In this document: positions 41,301 through 51,202 of the stretch, in pieces
Layout: every line of letters starts with the position of its first letter
Position numbering within the stretch: position 1 is the stretch's first letter
NCBI GenBank assembly: GCA_039707655.1
Contig: CM077676.1
Span: forward strand, 241,384,866 to 241,448,865
Origin: Elymus sibiricus
Lineage: Eukaryota; Streptophyta; Magnoliopsida; Poales; Poaceae
Reading direction: 5' to 3'
Length of the DNA: 64,000 bases
The notes under the pieces: model-generated
The model's database searches: none
What the model was told of the DNA's origin: nothing
What the model saw: only the letters and a program-made list of their open reading frames with translations
Position numbers and translations under genes: made by a program

Positions 41301-42264
41301 CATGGGCATTGCAAGCTGGCATCATTGCAATGACTGCGTCCTTGGCGGAGTTGGTGCACAGGGGCACCATGCTTGGCGGCAACCTGAAGTTGCCGGTAGT
41401 GCGGAAGAGCTGGTGGCAAAGTGTTGTGTGCTGCAACACCGTCAGATTGGCATGCCGCCCAGTCCGCACGTGCATGATATCAGCTGCATTTTTCTAGTCC
41501 CAGGCGGGCCTTCCCTTGTTCTGAAGGGGAGCGATGCGGCAACGAAGGAAATCGGCCCCCACCATCTCTATGGTGAGGCCGGCAGCCTTAAGGCAAAGGA
41601 TGCGAGTCGTGGTGATTGCGAGCTTGTTGTCATTGGCGTCAAGATAACTCCAATCCTTGCCACGCTCTACTCTTGTCATTCTAGGCTTGCAGAAATCCGG
41701 GAAATCAGCATCTTTGATCTAGCACCATTCTGCGCGCTACTCATTCCACTTCAAGTGAAGCTTCCCTGGGAGATAGACATCTTTGTCTCTGGGGATCCAG
41801 GTGATGCCGCCAGAGAGGGCATCGGCTTCGATGCGTGGGGTGAAGAAATGGCAAAAGAGGGCTACATTGGGTATGACTCCAACGAAGTTCTTGCACATGT
41901 GTGCAAAAACAGCCATACAAGACATGGCGTTGGGGGTGAAGTCTAGAAGACGGAACCCATAGGTGTACATGATCTCGGAGAAAAATTCGGAGAAAGGCAG
42001 GACAAGGCCGCAATAGAAATAGGCGGTGAAGAAAGGGTACTTGTCTTCGCTAGATTTGACGGAGCCGAGAAGGACTTCTGGCGCGGTGTGGGCAGTCGTC
42101 CCCTTCCCCCACATGATCGAGTACCGCTCCACCAAGTCGTTCTCTATTAGCATTGGCTTAAAGACGACGTTGTCCCACCGCATCTTTGCCAGCTCCTCCT
42201 TCCTCGCTTCTGCATTCGGATCGACTGCCTTCTCTGGCTTGTCTTGGTTCTTTTTGGGTGCCAT
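38385..42264 (-). pseudogene. Antisense accessory gene of TAT-5 (complete length, broken)
   Basis: The gene runs opposite to pol. ATG at 42264 (gccATGG) opens MAPKKNQDKPEKAVDP; ORF to 41737 holds the N-terminal domain (SSEDKYPFFTAYFYCGLVLP, FSEFFSEIMYTYGFRLLDF, CKNFVGVIPNVALFCHFF), the same plan as the PF04195-like domain of TAT-1. It continues after stops in 41679-41494, 41475-41002 (WFDTLVERPIKEEKDLYHD, acidic E-rich tail), 40548-40159 and 40082-39558. Then comes the long coiled coil (39539-39144; 39068-38844) and the conserved C-terminal block FASESRKFCSDVLSKVLVKI (about 38560). Introns are likely near 40590-40640 and 40085-40145, where AT-rich spacers with splice-like ends separate the blocks. 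Function unknown. Confidence 0.7.
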
Positions 42265-42411
42265 GGCTGCTTTGGGGGAGGGCGTGTCTGGAAGCAAGTG
42301 GGGGCACGGTGCGGTGGTGGAAGAAGACGGCGTGCTCTGTTCTTGCGCAAGGATGAAGATGAAGCAGATTGCAAGATTGGGAAGAGGGTGTAAATGAGCA
42401 GCGCCCTTCAC
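41737..42411 (-). CDS. Open N-terminal exon of the TAT-5 accessory gene
   Basis: This is the longest clean part of the accessory gene (224 codons from the outermost ATG, 175 from the preferred ATG at 42264). The preferred start has a better context and matches the start of the TAT-1 gene. The stop at 41737 is a TAG where homologous reasoning suggests a Trp codon. The domain is alpha-helical and rich in F, with no catalytic motif. Confidence 0.65.
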   Translation of the reverse strand: MKGAAHLHPLPNLAICFIFILAQEQSTPSSSTTAPCPHLLPDTPSPKAAMAPKKNQDKPEKAVDPNAEARKEELAKMRWDNVVFKPMLIENDLVERYSIMWGKGTTAHTAPEVLLGSVKSSEDKYPFFTAYFYCGLVLPFSEFFSEIMYTYGFRLLDFTPNAMSCMAVFAHMCKNFVGVIPNVALFCHFFTPRIEADALSGGITWIPRDKDVYLPGKLHLKWNE

Positions 42412-42648
42412 AGTTTCCTTTTTATGGGGAAGGCGCGGGGGCTGGCTCTTTACTGTCCTACGTGGCTGCGCTTTTCAGGCACACTACCTCCCACGTCCGT
42501 TTCATTCCACCTCTCCCACGTCCGCATTTATTGCGCGTCATGGGGGGCGTGGTAAAATAGAATATTATGGCAGTTATCCTTTGCCACGCGTGCCTGTGCA
42601 CTGTTTGGGCCTAGCCCAACGACGCCTCGCATGCGTGTATGGCCTAGG
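42412..42648. other. Region between accessory gene start and 3' LTR of TAT-5
   Basis: This would hold the promoter of the accessory gene (minus strand). It contains cACGTGGGAGGTAG and CCACGTAGG-type boxes (minus strand) and the sequence TTTTATGG near 42420, but no clear TATA. Plus strand ends in the polypurine tract. Confidence 0.4.
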
Positions 42649-42660
42649 CCCGGGGGCTCC
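42649..42660 (+). other. Polypurine tract of TAT-5
   Basis: CCCGGGGGCTCC immediately precedes the LTR start TGTCGGTG. The same tract occurs, reversed, at 23527-23540. Confidence 0.8.
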
Positions 42661-43574
42661 TGTCGGTGTATTAAGACCTGGGTGCCTTCGTACCCTGACT
42701 TGTGCACAGGCAGTTGTAGCCTTCTTGACGGCAGGGCTTCCCGGAGGGCTACTGTGTCCAAGACTCAAGACTTGGTAAACACGACCATGAAGAAGACCTC
42801 CAGGCAGGTCATCGAGAACTACTATTCTAGTACTGAAGATCAAGATTACCCTTGCCGGCAAGCGAGGGCCCAGCAAGGTGGAAGACCAAGATTCTGGTTG
42901 CCGGCAAGCGAAGGCCCAGCAAGCTATGTGCCAGTAGGCACTATCTGTCTCATTACCGCTCCACCTCATCATCGGCTAGATAAGCATGTACGATAGGTGT
43001 TGAGCAGGCAGGCAGTCAAACACAGCTGGACAGGGCGCGTGTCAGCATGCCACACAAGGGTTAACTTTAATGACACCCGTCCCTGGGTCGTGTCAAGATA
43101 GCAGAAGGGGCAGCTAGACGAACGGTGCAGAACCTTTGCCAAAGCATCGCCTCCCCGGCATAGCACCTAACGGTGCATTTAATGCGTTTGTCCTACCCCG
43201 TTAGGAGATAGACTTGATGACAGTACAATCACTGTTCATACCCTGTAATGACCGTTTTAGCCACTGTGGTAACCCCTTGGCCTATAAAAGGAGGCCCACG
43301 GTTACAGTTAGAATGGTCGACACCTAGTTCAATTACGCGTAGTAGCTGCACTTCCTGCGCACCTTGCCGGCAAGCTGCACTCCATGTAACTTGAGCTCAT
43401 CCACAATCAAACCACCAAAGCAGGATTAGGGTTTTACGCTCACAGCGGCCCGAACCTAGATAAACCACAGTGTGTTCTTGCATTTACCAGCCCCGCTCTT
43501 CATGACACGCTGATCCCGTAGCCGAACCGCAAAGGGATCCTTCCGATCCCATAGATCGTCGTTTCTCCACGACA
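42661..43574 (+). repeat. 3' LTR of TAT-5 (914 bp)
   Basis: Runs TGTCGGTGTATTAAGACC ... TCTCCACGACA, with TGTCG/CGACA inverted ends. It shares the plan of the other Tat LTRs (CTATAAAAGGAGG at 43282-43294, CAGCGGCCCGAACC block) but is clearly diverged. Followed by atgat and then Copia RT sequence of COP-2. Confidence 0.88.
43282..43291 (+). promoter_or_regulatory. TATA box in TAT-5 3' LTR
   Basis: CTATAAAAGG about 290 bp before the LTR end; conserved in the Tat LTRs at 23664, 24469 and (mutated) 21261. In this 3' LTR it points outward into COP-2. Confidence 0.65.
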
Positions 43575-43579
43575 ATGAT

Positions 43580-44251
43580 CAAAAAGCTTATCGTTCTATT
43601 ATTGGTTCTTTGCCCTACCTTTGTGCATCCAGACCTGACATTATGGTGAGTGTTTATATGTGTGCTCATTTCCAAGCTACACCGAAAGAATCGCATCATC
43701 AAGCGGTCAAGCGTATTCTGAGATATTTGGCTCACACCCCCACCTTAGGTTTATGGTACCCTAGGGGAGCATAGTTTGATATTGGTTATTCAGACTTAGA
43801 TTATGCAGGTGACCGAGTTGATAGGAAATCTACCTCAGGGACATGCCATTTCCTCGGTAGATCTTTGGTATGCTAGTCGTCAAGGAAGCATAATTGTGTC
43901 TCATTGTCTATGGTTGAAGCCGAATATATTGCTGCTGACGCATGTTGCACTCAGTTGCTTTGGATGAAGCAGACTCTGAAGGATTATGGCATCAAGGTCA
44001 AGAAGATCCCTCTACTGTGCAACAATGAGAGTGAGATCAAAATTGCACACAATCCTGTGCAGCACTCTCGCACCAAGCATATTGAGATCAGACATCATTT
44101 CCTTCGTGATCATGTTGCTCAAGAGGATATTGTGATCAGTCACATCAAGACCGAAGAAAATCTTGCTGATATCTACACCAAGCCTCTAGATGAGAAAAGA
44201 TTGTGTGCATTACGGTGTGAGTTAAATATCCTAGATTCCGCAAACGTGTAG
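43580..44251 (+). pseudogene. RT end and RNase H of COP-2
   Basis: The frame reads the Copia RT end (YRSIIGSLPYLCASRPDI, SVYMCAHFQATPKESHHQAV, KRILRYLAHTPTLGLWYP), then RNase H (YSDLDYAGDRVDRKSTSG with the first D; SMVEAEYIAADACCTQLLWM with E; then KHIEIRHHFLRDHV and ADIYTKPLDE). Two stops (about 43771 and 43876) interrupt it; the final 115 codons (43904-44251) are open. The wording of these motifs fits the SIRE/Maximus group. Confidence 0.87.
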
Positions 44252-44878
44252 TAAAGCTGGACTCGGCACCCATACCAACACTTCCACATCTTTGAAGGAA
44301 AGGGTGCATAACACTCAAAGAGTCAGAAAATTTTAACAAAGTGAAATTTTCTTTCTGAGAGTGAATACATTAACGAAGAACTAGACTAACCGAGTGCTCC
44401 GACCAGTTGTGCGATGCTCGGGGTCGTACAGTTCTTATACGGTGGGTCACGCCACCACACTTTCTTCATAGAGTTGTCTTTCGTTTCAAGTGTTTTGTGT
44501 TTCGTCCGAATGTATTTCACTCATAGTTTTCCTCTCGTGTGTTTGTGTTTCTTCAACTGAGTGAAATGCCTAGGACCCTGTTTTTCCTTCTCTTCTATCT
44601 CTTCTAGTCCATGTTGTTCGGTTATCAATGCACAATTTCATCTGGTAACGAAACTTATCTGGTGTCCTTGACCACGATTTTGTTTCAGTCTGAACTTAAT
44701 CTAATTTGGCGAAAGCCGTCCAAAATTTGGGGTTTCCTACCCAAGTCAGGACCACGTCTTTTATGACGGTTGCCACGTGCTACTCAGCAACTGCCATCTT
44801 ATCTGGGCCATTGAATAGCAAAAGTCATCTGACTATGGCCGTTCGATCAGATTCACTGGGTGCGGTTATTACCCCTCG
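44252..44878 (+). other. Non-coding stretch between RNase H and the COP-2 extra gene
   Basis: No ORF of note. The first part is AT-rich with GGGTGCATAACACTCAAAG; the last 180 bp hold GGACCACG, TTGCCACGTGCTACTC and CCGTTCGATCAG-type blocks just upstream of a TATA box, as in a promoter. Confidence 0.5.
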
Positions 44879-44889
44879 CATATAAGTAG
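44879..44889 (+). promoter_or_regulatory. Internal TATA box before the COP-2 extra gene
   Basis: CATATAAGTAG is followed after about 35 bp by a C/T-rich start region (CATCGTGTCTCCCCTCTCC). A CACGTG-type G-box lies about 110 bp upstream (TTGCCACGTGC). COP-1 has the same order. Promoter activity is inferred. Confidence 0.5.
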
Positions 44890-45096
44890 CATGCCGCCCC
44901 CGTCCTCATCTTCATTTGCATCGTGTCTCCCCTCTCCACTTTCCGAACCCTTACCATACTGCTCCACTTCGAGCTCGACGACGCCAATCACCTTCGCAGC
45001 TTAGCTGTCGGAAAGAGGTTGCAGGAGTCTTTCCTCGCCGCCGCGGGTCATCCTCCTCCCCGCGCCACCGTAGTGGCTGCACACCACCAAGCTAGG

Positions 45097-45459
45097 GTAT
45101 GTGCAGCACGAACTCGTGCTTCCCTCTTCTGTTCGATTTTGTCCGCGATAAATTTCGCATGTTTTTTCCGTACTTCTCAGATCTTCACCGATAGGTTAAA
45201 TCTTTTGGATGCGGTTTGTAGTTGTTCATCGCTCCTCTCAGATCTAGCGTTTGTGTTCTGTCTCGAACGAATGGAATGGTTAGCATGTTACCTAGTACTT
45301 TCCTTCGAACCTACTAGTTCATTCTGTTCATTTCTTTAATTTGAAACACTGCTCAAAGTCTGCATCTATCTCTTCAGAAAATGCTTTCTCATCAAAATCT
45401 TCGTTGTGTGCATTCGTAACCCTGTCCCCATTTTCCCTCGCGTCTATTCTTGTTCACAG
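45097..45459 (+). other. Probable intron upstream of the COP-2 extra ORF
   Basis: Donor CTAGG-GTATGTGC at 45097 and acceptor CTTGTTCACAG at 45449-45459 bound a T-rich 363-bp stretch with plant-intron composition. The exon after it starts four bases before the ATG at 45464. The leader exon (about 44915-45096) has no long ORF. Confidence 0.55.
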
Positions 45460-45463
45460 TAAA

Positions 45464-46264
45464 ATGCAGTCTGTTGAAGATTCTCCCCAACTAGTGGGCC
45501 GCAACGACATAGAGGAAGATTTGTTTCTGGGTACAGCTGATGAGTTAAAAGCTCCGAAAGCTAAGGGGCCAACAGTAGGCCCATCTTCAAGCAAGCGAAA
45601 GAAGCCTGACGATCAAAACAACAAGCAAGAAGAGACTGCTCCAAAGAAAAAGAGCAAAGGTGGCAGACAACCATACACCAATACTGTAGAATATATTTGT
45701 CATGACAGATATGATACTGTTGAAGGACAAACCAAACACAAAAGAGATATGCGTCCGCAATGGATTCGACGTCATTGGGTGCGGAAGTGGTTCAACTATG
45801 AATTCGTTCACCCTCGGTTTGCTCAGAACTTTGCGTTTCATCCACCATGGGGTGACTGCCAGGAAATTTCTCTCATACCGCATCAAGGTCCCGCTATGAG
45901 ACCTCCTCCCCCTCCAAATGCTGATGAGTCATCTCTTCGCACACCTGAATCATATCCTGATGAGCTTGCAATATTGCGCCAGCGAAATGCTATCAAGCGA
46001 ACCAAAAAGGCTAAAAAGGAAAAGGTTTGTGAACAGGAAAACCTTCGCCTTCTTAAGGATGATGTTGAAAAGAAAAAGGTTGAAGGAAAATTTGAAAGGC
46101 GCACAAAACGCAAGCATGATCCCAGCACAGCTGCCTCTTCGAAGAGAAAGAGTGCTCCGAAGAAAAGGAAGGCTCAACCCACTGTTGAAATTGAAATAAG
46201 TGATTCCTCGGATGCTGACGATCCCCCTCTTACCAAGGGAGAGGTTGCCACTCTTAGTGAGTAA
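45464..46264 (+). CDS. COP-2 extra gene, N-terminal part
   Basis: From ATG 45464 (MQSVEDSPQLV) the ORF has 266 codons. It is basic and disordered at first (SSKRKKPDDQNNKQEETAPK), then has a compact block (RPQWIRRHWVRKWFNYEFVH, FAFHPPWGDCQEISL) and a K/R-rich tail with a likely bipartite nuclear signal (KKKVEGKFERRTKRKHDPS, KRKSAPKKRKAQP). COP-1 has the counterpart RWAYEWREYRYV. No signal peptide or membrane span, so an envelope role is not visible. The stop TAA at 46262 is probably a mutation, because the reading continues in similar style. Confidence 0.65.
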   Translation: MQSVEDSPQLVGRNDIEEDLFLGTADELKAPKAKGPTVGPSSSKRKKPDDQNNKQEETAPKKKSKGGRQPYTNTVEYICHDRYDTVEGQTKHKRDMRPQWIRRHWVRKWFNYEFVHPRFAQNFAFHPPWGDCQEISLIPHQGPAMRPPPPPNADESSLRTPESYPDELAILRQRNAIKRTKKAKKEKVCEQENLRLLKDDVEKKKVEGKFERRTKRKHDPSTAASSKRKSAPKKRKAQPTVEIEISDSSDADDPPLTKGEVATLSE

Positions 46265-46765
46265 GTAAATGTCACCACTTCCACTGTTCTGCCTAATCTT
46301 CGAGATCAAGTTGTCCCTCAGGCTCCTCCAAAGAAAATGGTTACAAGGAAAACTCCTCCTACCACTGTCATGATGCAACAGCATGTCGACACCACTCCTC
46401 ATCTAGATGCAATAAACTAGAAGGATTTGGTGGTAGAGGCCCCCGTGCAAACTGCAAAACCAGGCAAGCGCATTGCCAAGCCTGTGCTGAAGAAAATCAA
46501 GGAGCCTGCAAACAAGCAAAATGCTCCATGAGCTGATGCTCCAAAAGAAAAGGCTACTAAGTTTGTGCCTACCCTGACTCAGCCTCGATCATCCATGCCA
46601 CCAACCGAGCAAGTACCTGTGCAGACTACTCCTGCCCAAGCAGCCAGTGCTCCTCACTACTTCAATCACACTTTCATCATGGAACAGCTTGATAAATTTT
46701 TGGAGAATCCATTCGATGGAGAAGTGGCATCTTTTCCCATTCCTACTGAGGTCATTGAACAGGCT
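46265..46765 (+). pseudogene. COP-2 extra gene, continuation, cut by TAT-6
   Basis: The frame continues past stops at 46262, about 46420 and 46531 with K/P/T-rich linker sequence, then the open block 46565-46765 (HYFNHTFIMEQLDKFLENPF, IPTEVIEQA). At 46766 the 3' LTR of TAT-6 starts. The rest of the gene (compare 17707-19287 in COP-1) is not in the window. Confidence 0.6.
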
Positions 46766-47249
46766 TGTCATGCGTACGACCATCTATGGGGCCATCTAGC
46801 CCCTTTGCAGTTCGACTAGGGAGATACGCAACCACAAAGAGCAAAACCAACAGAAACGCAAACGATTTACCCTGGTTTGGGCCACCGTGAGGTGTAAAAC
46901 CCTACTCCTGCTTTGTGTATTGGATGTGTTGGGCTCAAGCACAAGGAGCGCTTCTTGCCGGCAAGGTGCAGGAAGAGCAGCTACGCATGCAGAATGAGCA
47001 AAGTGTCGACCCTTGTAAATGTTGCCCTAGCCCTCCTTTTATAGCTCAAGGGGTAACCACAGTGGCAAAAGAGTCATTACAAGTTGATTAGATAACAAAC
47101 AGTGCTATCATACCTAACTCTGCCGGATTAGGACAAAAGCATTTATTGCACCGTTAGGTGTCATATGGAGGAGGAGCCCCGACAAGGTTTCTGCACCGCT
47201 CGCCCAGCTACCTCTTATTATCTTGACACGCCTCCTGGACGGGTGCCAA
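46766..47249 (-). repeat. 3' LTR of TAT-6, truncated (484 bp)
   Basis: Lower end: minus strand ...ATAGATGGTCGTACGCATGACA, matching the TAT-4 LTR end. TATA box CTATAAAAGGAGG (minus) at 47033-47045. The U3 start is missing: at 47249 the sequence changes to the middle of the accessory gene. So a deletion removed the LTR start, polypurine tract and the accessory N-domain. Confidence 0.8.
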
Positions 47250-49046
47250 GAGGCGGATCCCACCGTGGTTCCTCCGTCAACCACTGTCCCGGAGAGTGCT
47301 TCTTCGGCAAGGGCCTCCACTGATAAGCCCGTCCGCACTGAAGTAGTCCCGGCAAGCAAGGCCGCCGGAGACCGTGCGGCGGCAACCGAAGTTGCCGGGG
47401 AAGGAACTGTCCTTCCTCAACAAGCGCCAACAGGTAATCCACTTGCTTCTAAGCACTTCCCAAATTTTTTGTTTTCTTGAACTTGACTTGAAAACTGATT
47501 TTCATTCTATCCTTTGCTTTTGTTCCACTCTGCAGCTCCCGCCTGTCCCGAAGAAGGGGAAATTCTTGTACAAGTGACTGATATCACAAAGGATGCTGCT
47601 GATGAAGCCGCCAAGATAGCTGCTGAAGAGGCCACCAACTCTGTCTTCGAGGATGCAAGGGAAGTTGCTGGAGATATAAGGGAATCTTCTGGCAACACAT
47701 CTGCTCCCATCCAGACAAGCACGGAGATGGTGCTGGTTGATGCTAACTGGCTAGGCTTCAAGACTCAACCAACCGCACCAACAACTCAAGTCTTGATGGA
47801 TGCAGTCATCCTTTCCGCTCCTCAACAAGGGTCCGAAGCCCCCAGTTCATCAGGCACCGGAGAACTGAACTTTGATGAAGAAATTGCTCGCATCCTTGCC
47901 TTCATCCCCAAAAGTACCCTTGAATCCGACAACGCTACCGATAGCACAGCAGACTTAGCTTTCCTAGAAACCATGGCTGCTAGTCTTAGGGATGTGCAAG
48001 AGCACTATGGTAAGCGATGGGACAAGCTTCAAGCAGAACACACGGCTCTGGAGGTGATCGAGGAGAAGCTGAAGAAGGAGGCAGAAGATATCCGCACTTG
48101 GTACAACAACCAATCCCACAATCTGAGGAGGCAAGAGGAAAAACTTGCCACCGCCTAGGAGAAGGCGACATCCTTGGACGGCAAGCTGGCAGAGCGCGAA
48201 GTGCAACTCAATGCCCGGGAAAGGAATCTTGCCACACAAGAGGAGGCCTTGCCGCCAAACTTCGCGGCAAGGATGAAGAAATTGAGAAGCTCCTTGAGCA
48301 AAGGACGCAAGAGCTGGAAAAGAACCATAAGGATTTCATTGAGACCCAAGCTCAAGAAAAGGCTGCCAAGCTCAGGGAGGCTACTGATGAAGCTGTCGCT
48401 GCCACCGCCGCCAAGGCGGATCTTGATTACAAGACAGTAGTAAAGAGGTCGAGACTCTCAAGGGCGAGGCGCAGAAAGCAGCCCTCACCTTAGGGGAACT
48501 GCAAACACAGCTCTTGTCCAAGAATCAAGATCTCGATACCGCCGCTAAGGTAGCAGAGGACTTGAAGTCTAAACTTGCTGGCCTGGAAACAGATCTCGAG
48601 TCCGCCAAGAAGCAGGAAAGAATCTTGACGGAGAAGTTGGGAACAGAGGAGGCCTTGCAGATAGATGTTGAAAACAGGTTCAATCAGTTGCTAGAGAACC
48701 TCTCCCTCTGGACTAATGGTCTTGTCAACATTGCCGAGCGCATCACCTCCCAAATTGCTGTCATGGATATGAGGAGTTGGGGCTTCACCGTCAATGACAA
48801 GGAGGCCACCAGCGTCAGGCTAACCAAGTTCTTCGAGGGTTTGCTGATGAATCTCAGAAGTTCGCGCGCAACATCCTTTATAAGGTGCTGCTCAAGCTCG
48901 CGCACCGCCACCCTGACCTTGATCTCCCCGGGATCTTCAGAAAGTTGCCACAGAACACTGACATCACCACCGTGGACAACATCGCTACTCCTCTCGCCGA
49001 CAAGGTTCTCCAAGTCCCCAGGGTCCAGGGCGATCGTCAAGATTAA
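47250..49046 (+). pseudogene. Antisense accessory gene of TAT-6, N-terminally deleted
   Basis: Plus strand, opposite to pol. Exon 47250-47433 (VPPSTTVPESASSARASTDK) matches the TAT-5 segment near 40250. A well-formed intron 47434-47535 (CAG-GTAATC ... CTCTGCAG) joins it in phase to 47536-48158 (DITKDAADEAAKIAAEEATN, acidic linker, then coil). The coiled coil continues in several frames (48159-48500; 48514-48836: SKNQDLDTAAKVAEDLKSKL), and the conserved C-terminal block (ADESQKFARNILYKVLLKLA) ends with TAA at about 49044. The N-domain is lost. Stop at 48158 and at least two frameshifts. Confidence 0.68.
47434..47535 (+). other. Predicted intron in the TAT-6 accessory gene (102 bp)
   Basis: Donor CAG-GTAATC, T-rich interior (GTTTTCTTGAACTTGACTTG), acceptor CCACTCTGCAG. 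Splicing keeps the frame: one base of a codon before and two after. TAT-5 has an AT-rich break at the matching place (about 40085-40145). Confidence 0.6.
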
Positions 49047-49774
49047 GCTTGTCATTGCATTCACCATAGTGCTGTCATGAAAAAGATACATTTGATCTTA
49101 TGTTAGATCTACACTGCTTTTGTGATGCAATGTAACTTATGTCGATGAAAGAATGAATGATATCTCCCTTGTTTTACTCTGCCTTTGTATGATTTTTAAT
49201 ACCCTATGCATGCCAGAAGCTTGCCGATGCGTGCACTTGCCGCGAGCGCTTGAGGAACGGGTCCTTAGCAGCCTACCGGTAGTGTCGCCACCGGCAAGTT
49301 TTCCTTTGACGTTTTCAAATGCAGCTACTTTAATTGTTGAGCGGACTCGAAACAAAGTAAGAGCGCAACTGATTACGACAAGGTTCCTTCGCGTGCAGGT
49401 TTTTCATACAAATACCGAATCATTCAAGGGAAATTGCAAATGTAACAAGGAATTGTTTTGAAGTTTTTCAACTTAGCTTTTCCTTGTATCGCGTTTCCTT
49501 GTTGCACAAAATGATCACTTGAACGTCATTAAGTGGTGTCCTCATCGTCACTCCCCCCGGGAAACTTGCACGTGAGGGAACCTTCTGCCTTTAAGAAAAA
49601 GGAGAAGAGAAAAGGGACAGTCTGGAGACCTCGACGTGTCGTCAATCATTGCATACAAGGCGATGCTATTTCACTTATGCACAGGATCTGTGCCTGGCTT
49701 TGTACAGAGGGTTACATGTCTTGCTGACAAAGCTTGTACAAAAGGGGGCTGCCGGGAGGCCCGGCAACCGCGCC
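49047..49774. other. Convergent spacer of TAT-6
   Basis: Opposite-strand equivalent of 37586-38384: GAAACAAAGT, CCCGGGAAACTTGCACG with a CCCCCCGGG tract at 49552-49560 (minus: purine-rich), and CTTTGTACAGAGGGTTACATG. No coding domain seen. Confidence 0.6.
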
Positions 49775-50167
49775 TTACAGATAGAACTTACGAAGATGCT
49801 CAATATTCCATGAGTTTTGCACCGGGATGCCATCTTCAGTCTCCAGACGGACCGCGCCGGGTCTGGTGACGCGTGCTACCCGATAAGGGCCTTCCCACTT
49901 CGGCGTCAACTTGTTTGAATTCTTGGCGGAATGGATGCGCCGAAGAACAAGGTCGCCTTCCTCAAGGCTTCGGGCATGCACTTTGCGGCTGTGATAGCGG
50001 CGCAAGGCTTGCTGGTAGTGTACAGCTCGCAGAGCTGCCCGAAGACGATCTTCCTCAAGGAGCGTGGCGTCATCTTGCCGCAGCCGCTCTTGCTCCGCCT
50101 CATCGTAGGCGAGCACTCGAGGTGACCCGTATGTGAGTTCCGTTGGGAGCACCGCTTCTGCACCATA
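49775..50167 (-). pseudogene. Integrase C-terminal part of TAT-6 (left of GYP-3)
   Basis: Minus strand from the GYP-3 junction: [20 protein letters not shown], then RYHSRKVHARSLEEGDLVLR and WNIEHLRKFYL-stop at 49775. This completes the integrase interrupted at 58759. The last residue is L where the other copies have P. The frame is open. Confidence 0.88.
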
Positions 50168-50172
50168 GACTA
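50168..50172. other. Target-site duplication of GYP-3, left copy
   Basis: GACTA immediately before the LTR start; the identical GACTA follows the 3' LTR at 58754-58758. Confidence 0.93.
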
Positions 50173-50454
50173 TGATGCGGAGCATCCCGCGGTCATCCCC
50201 ATGGACCTACCTATGTCTCCTCAAGTGCCAAGCGGACCAATGACACGAGCATGTGCAGGAGCTCTCAAAACCGAGGTGACATCTCTCCTTAGTGAAATTC
50301 CATTTGACTCGAGTGAGACATGGCTACTACCTCAAGCCGAAGTGCTATGTGTGATTAGGTATGAAGAAGACCGCCTCGGGAATGCTTGGAACGAAGACCA
50401 AGTCGACAAGTACACGGACGGACGTGCGCGAGGAGGAAGACCACTGGAAAACTA

Positions 50455-50740
50455 CAGCGGCTGGACATCTGGCCCCTGGCCCGGACATCCGGCCCCTGAA
50501 GAGAAGCACAGCAGCAGCAGCCCAGCCGTGAAGCAGCTACAGGGCCCGCGGACATCCGGCCGGAGGCCCGGACATCCGGCCCGACCAGGCCGGACATCCG
50601 GCCTCTGCCTGGAAATCTGACCCCCCATCATAGAAGCTGAGACGCCTCCAGGCCAGACATCCGGCGCCAGGGCCGGACATCCGGCACCCCCGCGAACTGC
50701 CGGACATCCGGCCCGACGCCCAGACATCCGGCCCCTGCCA
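50455..50740. repeat. GGACATCCGGCC array, 5' LTR of GYP-3
   Basis: Nine units close to CGGACATCCGGCC in about 280 bp, at uneven spacing. The core CCGGACATCCGG is nearly palindromic. Matching arrays lie in the 3' LTR (58025-58305) and, four units, in the leader (51480-51560). Confidence 0.9.
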
Positions 50741-50800
50741 GCACACTTAAAGCCATTCGACCGTGTAATCTTATCCACTCATCCCCACTTTGTCCTAGAC

Positions 50801-50809
50801 TATAAATAG
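50801..50809 (+). promoter_or_regulatory. TATA box of GYP-3 5' LTR
   Basis: CTATAAATAG, about 60 bp after the end of the array; conserved in the 3' LTR at 58368-58376. Confidence 0.7.
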
Positions 50810-51189
50810 ACCTCCTCCTCATCCTTTCTAGGGTTAGCAAGGTATATTGAGACATTGAGTAGAGCTTTGCTCCTTGCATCTCCTCTTGGGGAATCAAGAC
50901 CTCTCTAGGGAGAAAGATCCCCATCATAGGATCAACAAGACCTCCTAAGGGAGAAGGATCTCACCTAGATCACCAAGACCTCACCTCCTTTGGAGTGGGA
51001 AGAACTTTACCTTGTGCTTGTTTCCTTGGATTGTCCTTGTATGCTTGTGGATCTCATGTATGCTATCCTAGTGGATGGGTGATTTGGGTTTGTTTGAGTG
51101 ATTTCCCTTGGTTGATTTGGTTGTTCCTCTCTTTTCCCCCCTCCAAGTGTGGAAACAACGTCAAATTAGGGTTCCACCCTACATCATCT

Positions 51190-51202
51190 TGGATCAGAGC
51201 CA
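51190..51202 (+). other. Primer binding site of GYP-3
   Basis: TGGATCAGAGCCA follows the LTR after TCT. It is the initiator Met tRNA site TGGTATCAGAGCC with one T missing, which should weaken priming. Confidence 0.8.

Larger units (their letters stand above)
35159..43574 (+). mobile_element. TAT-5: 3' two-thirds of a Tat-lineage element with accessory gene and 3' LTR
   Basis: Order: RH, second RH, INT (plus), spacer, accessory gene (minus), polypurine tract, 3' LTR. The 5' LTR, gag, PR and RT are missing; the left edge is an abrupt join to GYP-2. The 3' LTR ends at 43574 and atgat (43575-43579) should be the target duplication. It shows the complete Tat 3' plan, which helps interpret TAT-1 and TAT-6. 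Confidence 0.85.
43575..46765 (+). mobile_element. COP-2: 3' part of a SIRE/Maximus-like Ty1/copia element
   Basis: Holds the end of RT, RNase H, a non-coding stretch, an internal TATA box, a spliced leader and the extra gene, which is cut at 46765 by TAT-6. The left edge is the 3' LTR of TAT-5. RNase H and extra gene on one strand in one element link the extra ORF to Copia. Confidence 0.75.
50173..51186 (+). repeat. 5' LTR of GYP-3 (1,014 bp)
   Basis: TGATGCGGAGCATCCC ... CCCTACATCA. TATA box TATAAATAG at 50801-50809. U3 holds pol-tail-like coding (50201-50400) and the GGACATCCGG array. Downstream are repeated AAGACCTC and GAAGGATC blocks. Confidence 0.93.
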
